64,000 nucleotides of DNA from Torymus aiolomorphi (lineage: Eukaryota; Arthropoda; Insecta; Hymenoptera; Torymidae), in NCBI GenBank assembly GCA_036365515.1, contig CM070877.1, forward strand, positions 68,913,522-68,977,521. Reading direction: 5' to 3'. Each line of letters starts with the position of its first letter. Position 1 is the stretch's first letter. The position numbers were made by a program, and so were the translations under genes. Below the pieces are notes generated by a model, which searched no databases, was not told where the DNA came from, and was given only the letters and a program-made list of their open reading frames with translations. This document shows, piece after piece, positions 12,899 through 25,711 of this stretch.

Positions 12899-13595
12899 TT
12901 AAGGGGACAAGCCATGGTTAGGGGGTCGAAAAATCGATTTTTTTTTATGTACTATTTTGATAGCAAATTTTCCGCTGAATACTATGCTTCCAACCGCATT
13001 TCCAAATTCGATTTCGTTTAGAAAATACAGCTAAAACCGTGAAGTCACTTTTTTGCATATTTAGTGATTTTTCTTAAATTATCCATTTTAGATATACTAT
13101 TGTTAATCTAATATTATTTTATGCTTCACAGCATACAATACTGAATTTAGAACGTAAATGTACATTGACATAGTAGGCAAACTTAACTCGAGGTATAAAT
13201 CTCGTGTATTTTACTTTTACTCTACTTATACAAAAGTATATACGTACAATACATATAGATGGTTTAAAATCTCATCTGTTTACGTTCTGTCAGCGCCATA
13301 GTCGTTGGGATTTAAACTAAAAGTGTTTTGAATATAATTGAATCTGCATTTTTCAATGCAATTTATTCAGAATTGACAAAAAATTTTTTTGTAAATAAAG
13401 TGCTGTGTAGAACTCTTTTAACTGAGAGTGTAGAAGACAGCGATTTTAGGTTAACTGCACTGTGCAAAGTGTTGTTAATATTTTTAATTTAGTGAGTTCA
13501 GTGAGTGACTTTTATTTGTGTTTTTTAATCTTATATTTAATCTTATATATAATCTTGTGTTTTTTAACATTATAGAGGATTAGATATTAGCCACT

Positions 13596-15341
13596 ATGGA
13601 TTCTGACAAGAGAAATAGAACATGAGGAGCTCCAGGAAAGAAGAGAAAATTTGGAAGAAAAAAAAAACATAAAGGATTTAACAAAAATTCAGAGAATGTT
13701 CAACAAAAAATCACGAACAAAAGGAAAAGACGTACAACTTCAGGGAAAATAAAAGATATATCTGTAGAAGCGTCACAAACAAGAAACAGAATAATAGATA
13801 TAAACATTCTGTTCTTACAGCTGGAGAAATTTCTTGTATGTGCAACATGTAAAGGACAAGTTAAAATTATAGGAGAAGATATTCGAGGACTTGGCTCCAA
13901 ATTTAACATTATGTGCAAAAATTGTTCAGAGAGAAGAATTATAACCACGAGCAAGCAAGTTGGAGCTCAAAGCAATGCTTATGAAACCAACAGACGCAGT
14001 CTTCTTGCACTAAGAGCAATTGGGCAAGGATATGCTGCATTGCAAACTTTTTGCGGAATCATGGATTTGCCACCACCTGTTGCACATAGTTTTTATGACC
14101 ATCTCAATGAAGATTTAAGCAAAGTGACTCAAGAGGTAGCACAAAATTCTATGCAAGAAGCCGTCAAAAAGGAAACAGCATTAACACCAGCTGAAAATCA
14201 AGGCCTAGATGTATCTGGTGATGGGTCATGGAGAAAAAGAGGATTTTCTTCATTGCAAGGTATTTCAAGTTTGATTGGCTTGCGTTCTCAACAAGTTCTT
14301 GACATATTTATCAAGAACAGTTTTTGTAAAGCATGTTTAAAGTGGGAAAATAGAAAAGGCACAGAAGAATATGAAGACTGGTTCAGTGATCATCAAGATA
14401 AATGTGCAGCAAACCATGAAGGAAGTGCTGGAAAGGTGGAAGTCGATGGAGTTGTGGAAATGTTTAGAAGATCTCAAGAAAAGTATAATGTAAAATACCA
14501 TCATTACATTGGAGATGGAGATTCGAAAGTGTACAGTGCTTTGTACCAGGCCAAACCGTATGGAGATGAAGTTAAAGTTGAGAAGAAGGAGTGTGTGGGA
14601 CACGTCCAGAAACGAATGGGAACCAGACTCAGAAATTTAAAGAAAAATTTTGGAAAAAAGTTATTAGACGATGGAAAAACCATTGGAGGCCAAGGACGAT
14701 TAACAGCAAAAGTAATTGATCAGCTCACCACATATTATGGTAATGCCATCAGAAACAACACGGACTCTGTAGAAAAAATGCTGAATGCTATATGGGCTAC
14801 GTACTACCACAAGATTTCCACAGACCAGAATCCTCAACATCATTTATGCCCACCAGGACAGAGCAGTTGGTGGAAGTGGCAAAAAGCGAAGGGTCAAAAA
14901 AAACTAAAAGATTTTCATCATAAAGGCAGTATTCCTGCAGTGATTATGGAGCAGTTGAAACCAATTTACAAAGATCTCTCTGAACAGGAGCTGCTTCACA
15001 GATGTTTAGGCGGTTACACCCAAAATAGTAATGAGAGTTTTAATAATTCAGTTTGGAAGATTGTAACCAAGACCTCCTTCAGTGGTGTACATGTGCTCAC
15101 AGCAGGTGCTTGTATTGCTGTCACTTGCTTCAACGATGGAAGAGTTGGTTTTCTGAATATTATGGAAGCCTTTGATGTGAAACCTGGAGTAGCTGCAATT
15201 GAGTGGGCACAGAAAAGCAATGACATCAGATTATTTCATGCTGAGAGGAATGCCGAAGAAAACACTTTAGAAAATAGGAGAAAACGAAGGAGACTGCAAT
15301 TGAATTTACCTGAAGAGTCATATGCACCAGGTTCTTACTAG
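13596..15341 (+). CDS. Kolobok/Mutator-like transposase, one in-frame stop
   Basis: From ATG at 13596 to the stop at 15341 there are 581 codons in one frame, broken only by TGA at codon 10 (13623-13625), consistent with CGA to TGA. The next Met is codon 106 (13911), inside the zinc-binding region, so a protein begun there would lack the N-terminus. Visible features are a Lys/Arg-rich N-terminus (codons 14-55), a C-x2-C pair at 82-85 and another at 107-110, the first catalytic region DVSGDGSW at about 205, a Cys/His cluster at about 244-274, the second Asp region HHYIGDGDSKVYSAL at about 302-316, C-x2-H at 333-336 and a Glu in NSNESFNNSVW at about 480. Role: cuts and reinserts elements at TTAA. 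It is intronless and the best preserved mobile gene here after the CACTA gene. Confidence 0.85.
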
Positions 15342-16314
15342 AGTAGGTAAAAAGTTATTTTTATGCGATAATAGCTAATATAATATTTATTAATTTTTTC
15401 TTTTTACAGGTGTGTTATTGGCTCTCATAAAAGGATTAATTTATTTTGAGGTTATTTTTACTGTCAATAACATTTATGACTAACAATGTTTTCAGCCTAG
15501 TACGAAAAAAAAAATAAGTACAACATTTATGTATTAATCTAAAAAATTTAAAAATATTGTTGAATTAATGAAATTCTTTTTTATAGGTTTATTCAACAGT
15601 TAAAATGATTTAGCCAGGACTACTTTCATCTAATTGGCATCTGTTTCATTTTTCCACTAAAGTATATCATACAGAATGAAAAAAAATTTTTGGTAAGTAG
15701 TTTTGAAACTTATATAAAGTTATAGAAAACCAAAACTTTGAATTGAATTTCTGAATAACTTGTTTTTTCTATTTACAGGGACTTTGCCGCAGGATTTCTT
15801 TTAAATAAAGCAAGCTAGAGGTTTGGAAATTTAGGAGTATCTTTAAAATTGTGTTAGTTATAGAAACTGTGAGGTACTTTTTTGAAAAAGGCTTTAGAAA
15901 AAAAATTATAAAATAAAATTACAAAAAATATTGAAATTTGAATAAAAAAAACATAAAAAAATTAGATTTTTCATTAAAAAACAATTTTAAAAATTTAAAA
16001 AAAAAAAAATAGCTCACATTTTCTATAACTGGTATAACTACAAAGGTACTCCTAAGTAACCAGACCCCTGCCTTGCTTTGTTCAAAAAATTTCCTGCGGC
16101 AATGACATGCCAGTTTCTAATTCAGAAGGGTTTCTTAATCTAATGGACTGCAAGACCCAAATCTTAAACACCTGGATGATGTAGTCTTAAATTATAGGTA
16201 ATTGTATAACTTAATAATAAAAAAAAGTTTGAACTCTTAAAATTATATATTGGCTTTGTTATTAAAGAATTAATACAATAGCTTTTTTTTCAGGTTCAAC
16301 CATGGCTTGTCCCC
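15342..16314 (+). other. Transposon 3' region with an 85-bp internal inverted repeat
   Basis: Within this AT-rich, non-coding part, 15785-15870 (TTGCCGCAGGATTTC...GTTATAGAAA) pairs imperfectly with 16015-16105 (TTTCTATAACTGG...TTTCCTGCGGCAA), centred near 15945. This could be a nested foldback MITE or a structural part of the transposon end. Confidence 0.65.
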
Positions 16315-16334
16315 TTAAGGACGTTTTCCGGGTC

Positions 16335-16989
16335 GAAACAGCAATTTTAGTTTTTATATTTTTATATAATATTTATTAATTTGATAATCCAAGAGTAAGT
16401 ACACGTAACAAATATATACTTGAAAGAGCATAAGACAATTTTTTTTAGACAAATTCAGGCAATAGCCACTGTGGTATTGTTACAATTAAAGACAAAAACT
16501 CCAGTAAGTTCTTTAAATTTTTTTATTTTTTATCCGATCATAAAGAAATAGAGCTTATTTTGTTCGTTAAGAAATTTCAGGGAGAGTATCGATGGGAAAA
16601 TTTATGATACGAATTACCAGTAAGGCGTAATATCAATTTATTTAAGAAAAGCAAGTCAAGTTTTCATCAAAACTTTCTTAAACAAATTGATATTGCGCCG
16701 TACTGGTAACTCGTATCATAAATTTTCCCATCGATACTCCCTCTGAAATTTCTTAACGAACAAAATAAGCTTTATTTCGTTAAGATCGGATAAAAAATAA
16801 AAAAATTTAAAGAACTTATTGAAGTTTGTGTCTTTAATTGTAACAATAGCATAGTGACTATTGCCTGAATTTGTCTGAAAAAAATTGTCTTATGTTCTTT
16901 CAAGTATATATTTGTTACATGTACTTACTCTTGAATTATCAAATTAATAAAACATTATTTAAAAATAGAAAAACTAAGACTGCTGTTTC
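16335..16989. mobile_element. Foldback element, about 655 bp, arms over 300 bp
   Basis: 16335-16650 pairs with 16680-16989 as long imperfect arms, starting GAAACAGCAATTTTAG and ending CTAAGACTGCTGTTTC. A short loop lies near 16665. It interrupts the LINE ORF between its reverse transcriptase body and C-terminal end. No target duplication is clear. Confidence 0.85.
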
Positions 16990-18500
16990 AACTAGGAGAA
17001 AGTCCTTAAGCACGGATGTTAAAAAACGTAACACAAGGTACTGATGTCTATCCTTTAGTGGCAGCAGCTTATTAGAGGTGTAGGGCGGCGTAATGTGGTC
17101 AAACAATTTGGTACCTGTGGCGAATCGAACCGCTGCATTCATACATCTCGTAAGTTTCATGTTGAGCTCTTTGGACAAAACTAGAAACAGGCTGGCACAG
17201 TAGTCGAACTATGGAAAAATGAGCGTTTTAATCAGCATTAACTTCATAGATGATGGTAGAAACTCCTGATTATTGCGTAACCGTGAAAGAGCGGCCAAAC
17301 ATTTCTTGGCGGTAACATTACACTGATCCCTCCATGAGAGCGAGTTTTCGAGTGTAATACCCAGGACCTTCAATGAATCGCTCAGATGAACGACGTTGCC
17401 ATCAAGAAGGATCGAGGAGATGTTCAGAGCTCTTGCTTGGGCCATGTAGCGTTTTGAACCAAGCCACATAGCCTGGGTCTTACTGCCGTTCACAGCGAGA
17501 CCGTTATCCGAAGCCCAACGCGAGATATTCACCACATCTTGACTCACCTTCTCGATGATGTTGATGTCCTTAAAGCTACCGCTGCAGTAAATGACGAAGT
17601 CATCGGCATAAAGATGGCATTTGCAGAATCGGAGGGCGGATGGAAGATCATTAATAAATAATGAAAATAGAAGTGGCCCTAGCACACTTCCTTGAGGGAC
17701 GCCGGATTGTCTGCTTAACGGCGTTGATGTAGAGCGATCAGGTAACACAACAGTTTGCGTGCGGCCCGATAAAAAAGACCGTATCCAGCAGCAGGAAGAA
17801 GCGGAAAAGCCGTATGTACGCAACTTATCTATGAGCACGTTGATGTTCATAACGTCAAAGGCACGCGAAAAGTCGATCGTGACAAGTAGCGTGATGTGTT
17901 TAGAGTCAATAGCCTGTCTAAAATCATCAACCATTTTGACTAGTGCCGAGTGCGTGCTGAAGCCCTTTCTAAAACCCGACTGGTGGACATCTAAAATACC
18001 TCTATCTTCAAGGAACTTCCTAATTTCCGTGGCCACCAGGCATTCCAAGATTTTAGAAATTGAACAGAGAATACTAATCGGGCGGAAATCAGATAATGAC
18101 GCGGCCTTATTATTCTTCGGATGGGGGCGCACGATAGCTCGTTTCCAGAGTGTTAGAAAAACACCAGATTGGAACGAAAAATCAAAGGTGTGCAAAAGTA
18201 ATGTCAATATTACCGGGAGGCAGTCCTTCCATTGCCGCAGGCGAATCCCATCCGGACCAGAGGCATTAGAGCGAGCGAGGTTTGTAGCCTCGAGAACGTC
18301 AGCAGCATCGATATGTCGGAAGTAAAATCGCTCCTCGGGCGGTAGCTGGGCGGTTGGCCGGCAAGGTAGATTATTGGAGGGGGTGGCAACGTTGATGAAG
18401 TGCCAGTTCAGCGTATTGGCGTAGAATGGTGGCGGCTAGTCCCGAGAGCGCTTAGAGAGCCCAAGCTCGCCAAGAGTCCTCCACATATCCGCCGAACTGG
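16990..18500 (-). pseudogene. LINE ORF2, reverse transcriptase body
   Basis: The main piece (18207-17209, 332 codons) is a non-LTR RT. Blocks visible in order are RPISILCSISKILECLV, QSGFRKGFSTHSALV, LLVTIDFSRAFD, SGVPQGSVLGPLLFSLFIND, the catalytic HLYADDFVIY with both Asp intact, then LAVNGSKTQAMWLGS and LKVLGITLENSLSW. A stop at 17209-17211 precedes the next piece (17178-16990, RCMNAAVRFATG). The frame runs open upstream of 18207 to about 18370. The endonuclease is absent because the copy is 5'-truncated. Confidence 0.9.
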
Positions 18501-18514
18501 ACGCATTACTAATG

Positions 18515-18837
<323 letters not shown>

Positions 18838-19329
18838 ATAGCTCCGTTGTCAGTTCTTCACCTCGATACACAAATAACAGGCTGCTTTCTGAAAACAAAC
18901 TATGCCACCCTCCTGCCATCAGCGCAACAAGCGCGTTCGCGCATTTATTATAATGCGCGCCTTTTCTCCGCAATTAACGAGACCAATTAATTACAGAGCA
19001 ACTTTTTGAAAGGAAACTTCTTAATTATTCAAATCAAGGATAACGCCAAACTCACGCGAGCTCAGCGCGGCGTATGCGCATTCATTTGACAATTCAATTA
19101 CAAGTCGAACGCTGTCCGTATTTTTTCTTCCCAAAGAAAAGTGCAGCAACTGCAAACAGAGCATGAGAAAACGGCGAGAGACGGATTGAGTGCCTTCGTT
19201 AGTTCTTTCTCTCCCCCTCTCTCTATCTCACTCTTCTTCTCTCTCTTTCTCTTATATATATAGTGTAGGAGAGGCGTTGCCGAGCTCGTCCTCGAACATC
19301 TCGCGTCATCATCCTTTTCTACGTTAAAA

Positions 19330-19707
19330 GTAAATAAACAGAAATGTAGTAAAAATAAAAATTTAGAGTATGAATTATATTTTGGTAATATGAGTTATGT
19401 TTGTAAATTTTGTTCGGCAGTATATTGGAAAGAATAAAATAATAAATCAATTTGTTGTAGTAAGGGTAAAATAATTTTGTCTCCGCTAAGTATATATAAT
19501 AAAACACTAAAGAATCTATTATTATATGATAACAATTTTCGAACTTTAATCAGATATTAAAATAACTTATTTTGCTTTGCTACATTTAGTGCAAATGTAA
19601 AATACGAACAGAAAAAAGCTATTTATAATTTAAAAATTCAAAGACAAGTTTGTCATATAACGCCAAATACTTTACTACCAGAAAAAATGCTGAACCTTCG
19701 TGTGGTC

Positions 19708-19779
<72 letters not shown>

Positions 19780-20622
19780 ACAATACTGCAATTGAAATGA
19801 AAATAAAGAGTCATAAAGATTTAACTCAAGAACATTTAAAATTATTGACTGAAGTTTTAAATAGCAATCCTTATGCTAAACAGTATAAATATTTACACGA
19901 AATAACTAATACAGAAAAACTTTCAAACTATAAATTATATTTTGTTCGTAAGAATAATAATCAAAAACATAATTATACTAAACCATTAACGTCGAAATGT
20001 GCAGCTATAATTATTTCCAAATCAGGAATCTCTCATAATTATGATCTATACGTTTATACGAAAAATAGTTCTAATGAAAAAGAATATACATATTTAAGTA
20101 AATTATCACATCATGATGACCCAATGGTATTTCCAATATTTTTTCCTTCAGGAGATTTAGGCTGGAGTATTGGTTATACTAAAAAACTATATGATTCAAA
20201 AGAAAACCTTCTAACAATATTACAGCACTATTCTTAAAGATTAGCTTACAGACCAAATTCAGAAAATTTCAATCCACTTTTATTTGGAGGGAGACTAACC
20301 CAACAATTCTTTTTACATGCCTATATTATGATAGAAAACAATAGAATGAATTATTTTAGGCAGAAACAAAAAAAATGACGTACTGAATGTTATCAAGGTT
20401 TGAGGGATCATGTTATAAATAGTGCATTAAATATATCAGAAAATTTTGAAAAAAAAGAAAGACTAGGAAATATTTTTGTACTACCAGCAACTTATATAGG
20501 TAGTCCTAGATATATGAAGCAACATTATCAAGATGCAATGGCAATAGGAAGAAATATTGGTCGACCTGATTTATTTATAACTATGACGTGTAATCCTAGG
20601 TGGAAAGAATTAAAAAATGTAT
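19330..20622 (+). pseudogene. Helitron protein, N-terminal part
   Basis: Reading from about 19350 gives a Cys-rich block (SYVCKFCSAVYW, then ICCSKGK), then FATFSAN and further text matching the start of Helitron polyproteins, with stops. 19650-20237 is one open stretch although an AT microsatellite inside it encodes an Ile-Tyr run. It includes HHDDPMVFPIFFPSGDLGW. After more stops, 20400-20622 carries LPATYIGSPRYMKQHYQDAM and RPDLFITMTCNPRWKE, the region just before the Rep catalytic domain. Confidence 0.8.
19709..19775. repeat. (AT)n microsatellite within Helitron coding sequence
   Basis: A 67-bp AT run lies between CGQLYI and YDDNTAIEMK of the Helitron frame and keeps the frame open on both sides, so expansion occurred inside coding DNA. 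Confidence 0.95.
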
Positions 20623-21646
20623 TGTAATGTAGGATTCTAGCTTATTCGTGAATATATTAATAACGTGGGATTCTGGTTATGGTGAATAACTTTTCAATAT
20701 TCAAAGCAGAACAACCAAACATAACTTAAAATAATAAAGAAGATTTATTAACATAGTTTCTATTATGATAGTTGTACCGATTTTACATATATATTACAAA
20801 CGTTTTGCTGTACCGACTAGCAACATCTATATTGCGTGAATCCGTGCATATTGAAATATGCGATACAAGTCATTTAGCAATTACGCGCAGGCCAAATAAC
20901 AATGATTTACCTTTCGGCGTTTCACTCGTGGACGCTGGCGGCAAGATTCCACCCTCGGACCATCGGCTCGCTCTCAGTCACACACTCGATCACACACACG
21001 CTCAGAACTCTTTACGGGAGTTCAACGAACACAACGAAACCAGTGGTTTAGTAATAGTATTGAAAACGTGAATAATACTTGGCCAGCACGCCGTAAATCG
21101 ATTAGTACCGTTAACTCCAAAGTATCGCAAAAGTCTCGAGTTAGAAGCGCGCGCGTATTATCGAATTCACGGTTCAGCAGAGAGTGAGCGCCCTTCGTCC
21201 CGTCGCTCGCTCCGTCGATCATCGCAGCGCTGTTGTCGATTCGCAGCCCGGCATGTCCGGCCGGTACATTTGGCAACGTCTCGGACTTGGCACTTTTCAT
21301 AGCAGCAGCAGCAGGCTTTTCTTATGGCTGGACCAGGGCCATTATTGTGCAGCATTTGCATGCCTCGAGAGCGTGCCTTATGTCCGGCTCGGGGGCGTCC
21401 GAGCTACTCGGCTTCACGCCTCAGGAACTGGTGATTCTCGACTGCTGTTGAAGGTGCGAGACTCGGACAGCTCTCGCGTTTGTACCTGTAAAACGCTCGT
21501 ATTTCGCGCCGTTCGCGCGGCTCGCATCGTCCCGATACTCACACGCTTGCGCACACACACACATTCCCATAGCCGTATTGGTCCTAGCTTCGTCTTGTCG
21601 GACTCTCGCCTGCAAAAGCTACGACTCTCTCATAGTATTAACGACA
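20623..21646. mobile_element. About 1-kb insertion with LTR-like ends (possible solo LTR)
   Basis: The segment starts TGTAATGTAGG and ends TTAACGACA. It is GC-richer than the Helitron around it and separates two adjoining parts of the Rep frame (…RWKELKNV and TTPNDIPNITVRLFY at about 21660). TG...CA ends and the size suit a solo LTR, but I see no clear target duplication and no matching LTR elsewhere in the window. Confidence 0.5.
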
Positions 21647-21654
21647 TTTCCTAT

Positions 21655-23371
21655 TGGAACTACGCCCAATGATATACCAAATATTACAGTTAGATTATTT
21701 TATACAAAATTTAAGTGTTTACTTAAGGGGGCTAGACATCTTTTTTCTCTGAAATAAGAAGTCACATTTTAATACATAAATGTAAACTAATTATTTCATA
21801 CTTTTTACATATAAAAGTGGGTATATTTACCTTACCTTAAAACTTTCTCCGATGGGCCTTTTATATGGTCCAGAACCATAGTCATCGATGAAACAAGTTT
21901 TTTCACTAACCGTAAGCTTTGAAATTTTCTTGTGGATGGATTGACTCCAGATTTGAACTAAATTACTCCTGAATAGTATAATTCTCATATGAGTGTAGGG
22001 ATTTTTGATCTAATGAGAAAAAAAATATTGTGCTGTTTTTCAAGAGTTTTTTTTTAATTTTTTAAAATTTTTTACATTTTTCCATAATTTTTCTGATATA
22101 AAAATTTTTTCCGACATTTAATCCTAAATCCCTACACTCATATGAGAATTATACTATTCAGGAGTAATTTAGTTCAAATCTGGAGTCAATCCATCCACAG
22201 GAAAATTTCAAAGCTTACGGTTAGTGAAAAAACTTGTTTCATCGATGACTATGGTTCTGGACCGTATAAAAGGCCCATCGGAGAAAGTTTTAAGGTAAGG
22301 TAAATATACCCACTTTTATATGTAAAAAGTATGAAATAATTAGTTTACATTTATGTATTAAAATGTGACTTCTTATTTCAGAGAAAAAAGGTGTCTAGCC
22401 CCCTTAATGATATAGGAAACCATCAAATTTTTGGAAATGCTTTAGCTTATGTGTATACTATTAAATTTCAGAAAAGAGGGTTACCGTATGCAGATCTTGT
22501 AGTAACATTAGATCATAAAAATAAATTAATGACACCAGAAGCTATTAATAAACACATTTCTGCTGAGATACCTTTTAATAATGATAAAAAATTACAAAAA
22601 TTAGTTATAAAACATATGTTACATGGACCACATAGTGAAAATTCTCCGTGTTACGATAAATGTAAAGACGTTTGTAAAAAAAAATTTTCCTATACCTTTT
22701 CAATCGTCAACAATAAACGAACAAATAATTGTTCTGATAATTACACATATCGACTTAAAAGAAGTAAAAAAATTATTCCAGTAGATAATTCAATGGTAGT
22801 TTCTTACAATAAATTTTTATTAGAAAAATATAAATGTCATATTAATGTTGAATATTGTGCTTCAATTCAAAGTATCAAATATATTTTTGATTATATACAT
22901 AAAGGTAGTGATAGAGCTTTTTGTACATTAAAAAAAAATGATGACAAAAGAAATGGAATATATGATAAAATTACTGCATATATTCATGGCCGGTACTTGA
23001 GCCCAATGGAAGCAGCATGGCGGTTACAAAAATTTCCCTTATGTGGAAGAAGTCATACTGTTATCCGTTTAGCAGTTCATACAGAAAATCAACAAAAAAT
23101 TGTTTTTGAAGAAAATTATGAAATAGATGCTCTTGATAATTGGAAAACAACTTTAACAGCGTGGTTTGACTTGAATAAAAATGATAAATTTGCAGATAAT
23201 ATAAAATACGTTAATATACCGCATTATTATATATTTAACACAAAAAAAGTTTGGGTAAAACGTGAACGTGAACAAAAACATTATGCTATTCGACGTTTAA
23301 ATATAGTATCTCCAAAAGATTCTGAAAGATTCGCTTTAAAATTAATATTAAGTCGTATAAAAGGAATATAG
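21655..23371 (+). pseudogene. Helitron Rep (HUH-type) region, split by a MITE
   Basis: Codons at 21655-21722 and again from 22408 form one Rep reading, interrupted by the TTAA foldback element. The HUH site that should read as two His around a hydrophobic residue is GLPYADLVV, so both His are gone. Downstream, KYIFDYIHKGSD and AYIHGRYLSPMEAAWRL keep both candidate nucleophile Tyr residues. The frame shifts at about 23371 inside a 30-bp direct duplication (AAAGATTCGCTTTAAAATTAATATTAAGTC at 23316-23345 and 23372-23401) and continues broken to 23790. Confidence 0.82.
21723..22407. mobile_element. TTAA foldback MITE, copy 1
   Basis: TTAA at 21723-21726 and 22404-22407 flank a 677-bp near-perfect palindrome. 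The ends read GGGGGCTAGACA and its complement. Long arms meet at a loop near 22050. Removing it and one TTAA would rejoin the Helitron frame, so this was a clean insertion into the Helitron. A second copy lies at 50714-51408. TTAA suggests mobilisation by a piggyBac or Kolobok transposase. Confidence 0.93.
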
Positions 23372-23799
23372 AAAGATTCGCTTTAAAATTAATATTAAGT
23401 CTACTTCCTTTAAAGATTTACGTACATATACAAATGTAACGTATAATACTCATAAAGAAGCTGCGACTGCAATGAATTTAATAGAAAACGATTTACAAAT
23501 TTTAAAAATGTTTCAAGAAGCATGTCGTATCATGTTACCTTTTCAATTATGTAAATTTTTTACTTCGTTTCTACTAACAGAAAATATTCAAGCCAATATT
23601 ATTTGGGAAAATTAAAAAAAATATTTTAGTGAAGATTTTCATGAAAATAAACATAACTTAGCTTTAGATCATATAAATAAATTATTATTGTTGGAAGATT
23701 TATCTTGTACAGATTTTGGATTACCTGAACCTGATCCCATCATAAATGATATAAAATACGATAGTAAAATAATTTCAATTAGTAAGGAAATATTCGGAT

Positions 23800-25134
23800 A
23801 TGTTTACAAAATTAAATGAAGATCAAAAATTTATTTTCAAACAACTTATAAAAAATATAAATAAAATAAATTTTATAGACGGTCCTGGAGGTTCGGGTAA
23901 AACATTTTTATATAAAACTTTAATTTATTATTTTCTATCAAAAGGAAAAAATATTATATCAATGGCTTGGACTGGTATAGCGTCTATTCTATTACCCAAA
24001 GGAATGACTACTCATAGAACCTTTAGATTACCATTAGATTTAAATAGTATTGAAAATTCTTTTTTTAAATTAGAATCAGATAAAAAGAAATTAAGAGAAA
24101 CAGAAGTCATAATCTGGGATGAAGCATCTATGATACCCAAAAAAGCTTTAGAAATTATTGACAGATCTTTAAGAGATTTATGTACAAACGATTTACCTTT
24201 TGGGAGAAAATTAATAATTTTAGGAGGTGATTTTCGACAAATACTCCCAGTAATGAAAAACGGATTTAGAAGTGCTATAATTGAAGACACTATTAAATAT
24301 TCTGAACTTTGGCATTTATTTAAAATTTTTAAATTAAAACACAATATTCGTTCTCAAAATAATGAATTCTCAAAATTATTGTTACAAATTGGAGACGGTA
24401 ATATAAATCCTTTTATAATACCTAATAATTGGAGAACTAACGATATTTGCTTACAAATTTATAAAAATATTAATAAAATAAATGATTATGATTGTGTTAT
24501 TTTAGCACCTCATAATGAAGACATTAAATTTTTGAATAAAAAAATTTTAATGTTATTAAATGGTGATAAGAAGAGTTATTATAGTACAGATTATGCGACT
24601 CATAAAGGTGTTGATCAAAGTGATGACAACATTCATCTACTTTTTCCAATAGAAACATTAAACAATATTTATGAAGGTTTGCCACCTCATAAATTAGATT
24701 TAAAAGTTAATGCTATTGTTATGTTAATTAGAAATTTGAGTATACACGAAGGTTTGTGTAACGGTACTAGACTTAAAATAACCAAATTATTTAGATATAA
24801 TATTGAAGCAGAAATATTAACAGGAGAAAAAGTAGGTAATAGATTTTTTATTCCAAGAATTACATTAAAGACAGGAGAATCTTCTTCATTACCGTGTATT
24901 CTTTATAAAAAAACAGTTTCCATTAACATTAGCATTTTGCATGACCATTAATAAATCTTAGGGACAAAGTTTTGATTATGTAGGGTTATACATCAAAAGG
25001 CAATTATTTTCACACGGTCAATTATATGTTGCTTTACCAGGATGTAAAAATCCGGATAACATATATAAACAAAATAATTTAGAAAATTCATTAGAAATTG
25101 AAAATATTGTTTGGGAAGAAATTCTTGATAATTA
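23800..25134 (+). pseudogene. Helitron Pif1-like helicase domain
   Basis: The frame 23800-24951 opens TKLNEDQKFIFKQL and has Walker A GPGGSGKT, motif Ia MAWTGIAS, Walker B IIWDEASM, motif III GGDFRQILPV and a following LKHNIRSQ, the superfamily 1 Pif1/RecD-like order used by Helitrons. After a frame change near 24945, motif VI text (MTINKS, stop, GQSFDYVGLYI) follows with a Gln codon turned into TAG at 24959-24961. The domain ends at 25134. The helicase is the best preserved part of this Helitron but is still broken. Confidence 0.9.
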
Positions 25135-25197
25135 AAAAAAACAATTAGTTATATAAGTAAATATGTATGTATATTTATTGCATATATTTATTAAAAA

Positions 25198-25636
25198 ATA
25201 TGTTCATATATATTCAAAAACCAAATTTCTTAATATAAAATATACGTAATAAAAGTATAAAATAAAGGAGAAATTATTTGAATGATAAGAGATTTTAATA
25301 ATTAGCTAAATGAAAATTGTATATAAAATTTAATTAAGTTTCGATTTGATCCATATAAAATACAAATAAAATCAAAGAGAAGATTTTTAAATCAAAATTT
25401 TTAAAGTGATTATGCTCTTATATTTTCATAAAACAAATTACACAATATAAAATATACGCAATAATAGTATAAAATAAATGAGGAATTGTTTAAACGATAT
25501 TATAAGAGATTTAAATGAATAGCTATTTGAAATCAGTATACGAAATTTATTTAAGTTTCAGTTTATACATAAAATAATAAAAATAAAATACAACAAAAAA
25601 TTTTTAAATCAAAATTGATAACGTAAATGTACTCTT
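25198..25636 (+). repeat. Tandem duplication, two units of about 218 bp
   Basis: Two AT-rich units begin near 25198 and 25418. Both contain AATATAAAATATACG, then AAGAGATTT, TTAAGTTTC, and TTTTTAAATCAAAATT. They lie in the Helitron 3' untranslated region. Confidence 0.8.
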
Positions 25637-25711
25637 ATATATTCAAAAAAATCACTACCTTGAAAATAAATAGGTTCAAAGTCTTCAAGGTCTTATTTTT
25701 CAAAGTTGGGG

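Larger units (their letters stand above)
12899..16318 (+). mobile_element. Kolobok-like DNA transposon with TTAA target duplication
   Basis: TTAA at 12899-12902 and 16315-16318 flank an element with 17-bp terminal inverted repeats, GGGGACAAGCCATGGTT at 12903 and its complement ending at 16314. One long transposase frame lies inside. TTAA duplication together with a D-D-E transposase bearing a C-x2-H motif fits Kolobok; piggyBac shares TTAA, but its transposase looks different. The element sits in a LINE ORF, so it arrived later. The terminal repeats are identical over 17 bp, which suggests a fairly young insertion. Confidence 0.85.

Noticed and set aside
20623..21646. LTR of one of the two Gypsy elements
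   Set aside because: The ends are TG...CA, but the sequence matches neither Gypsy LTR in this window.
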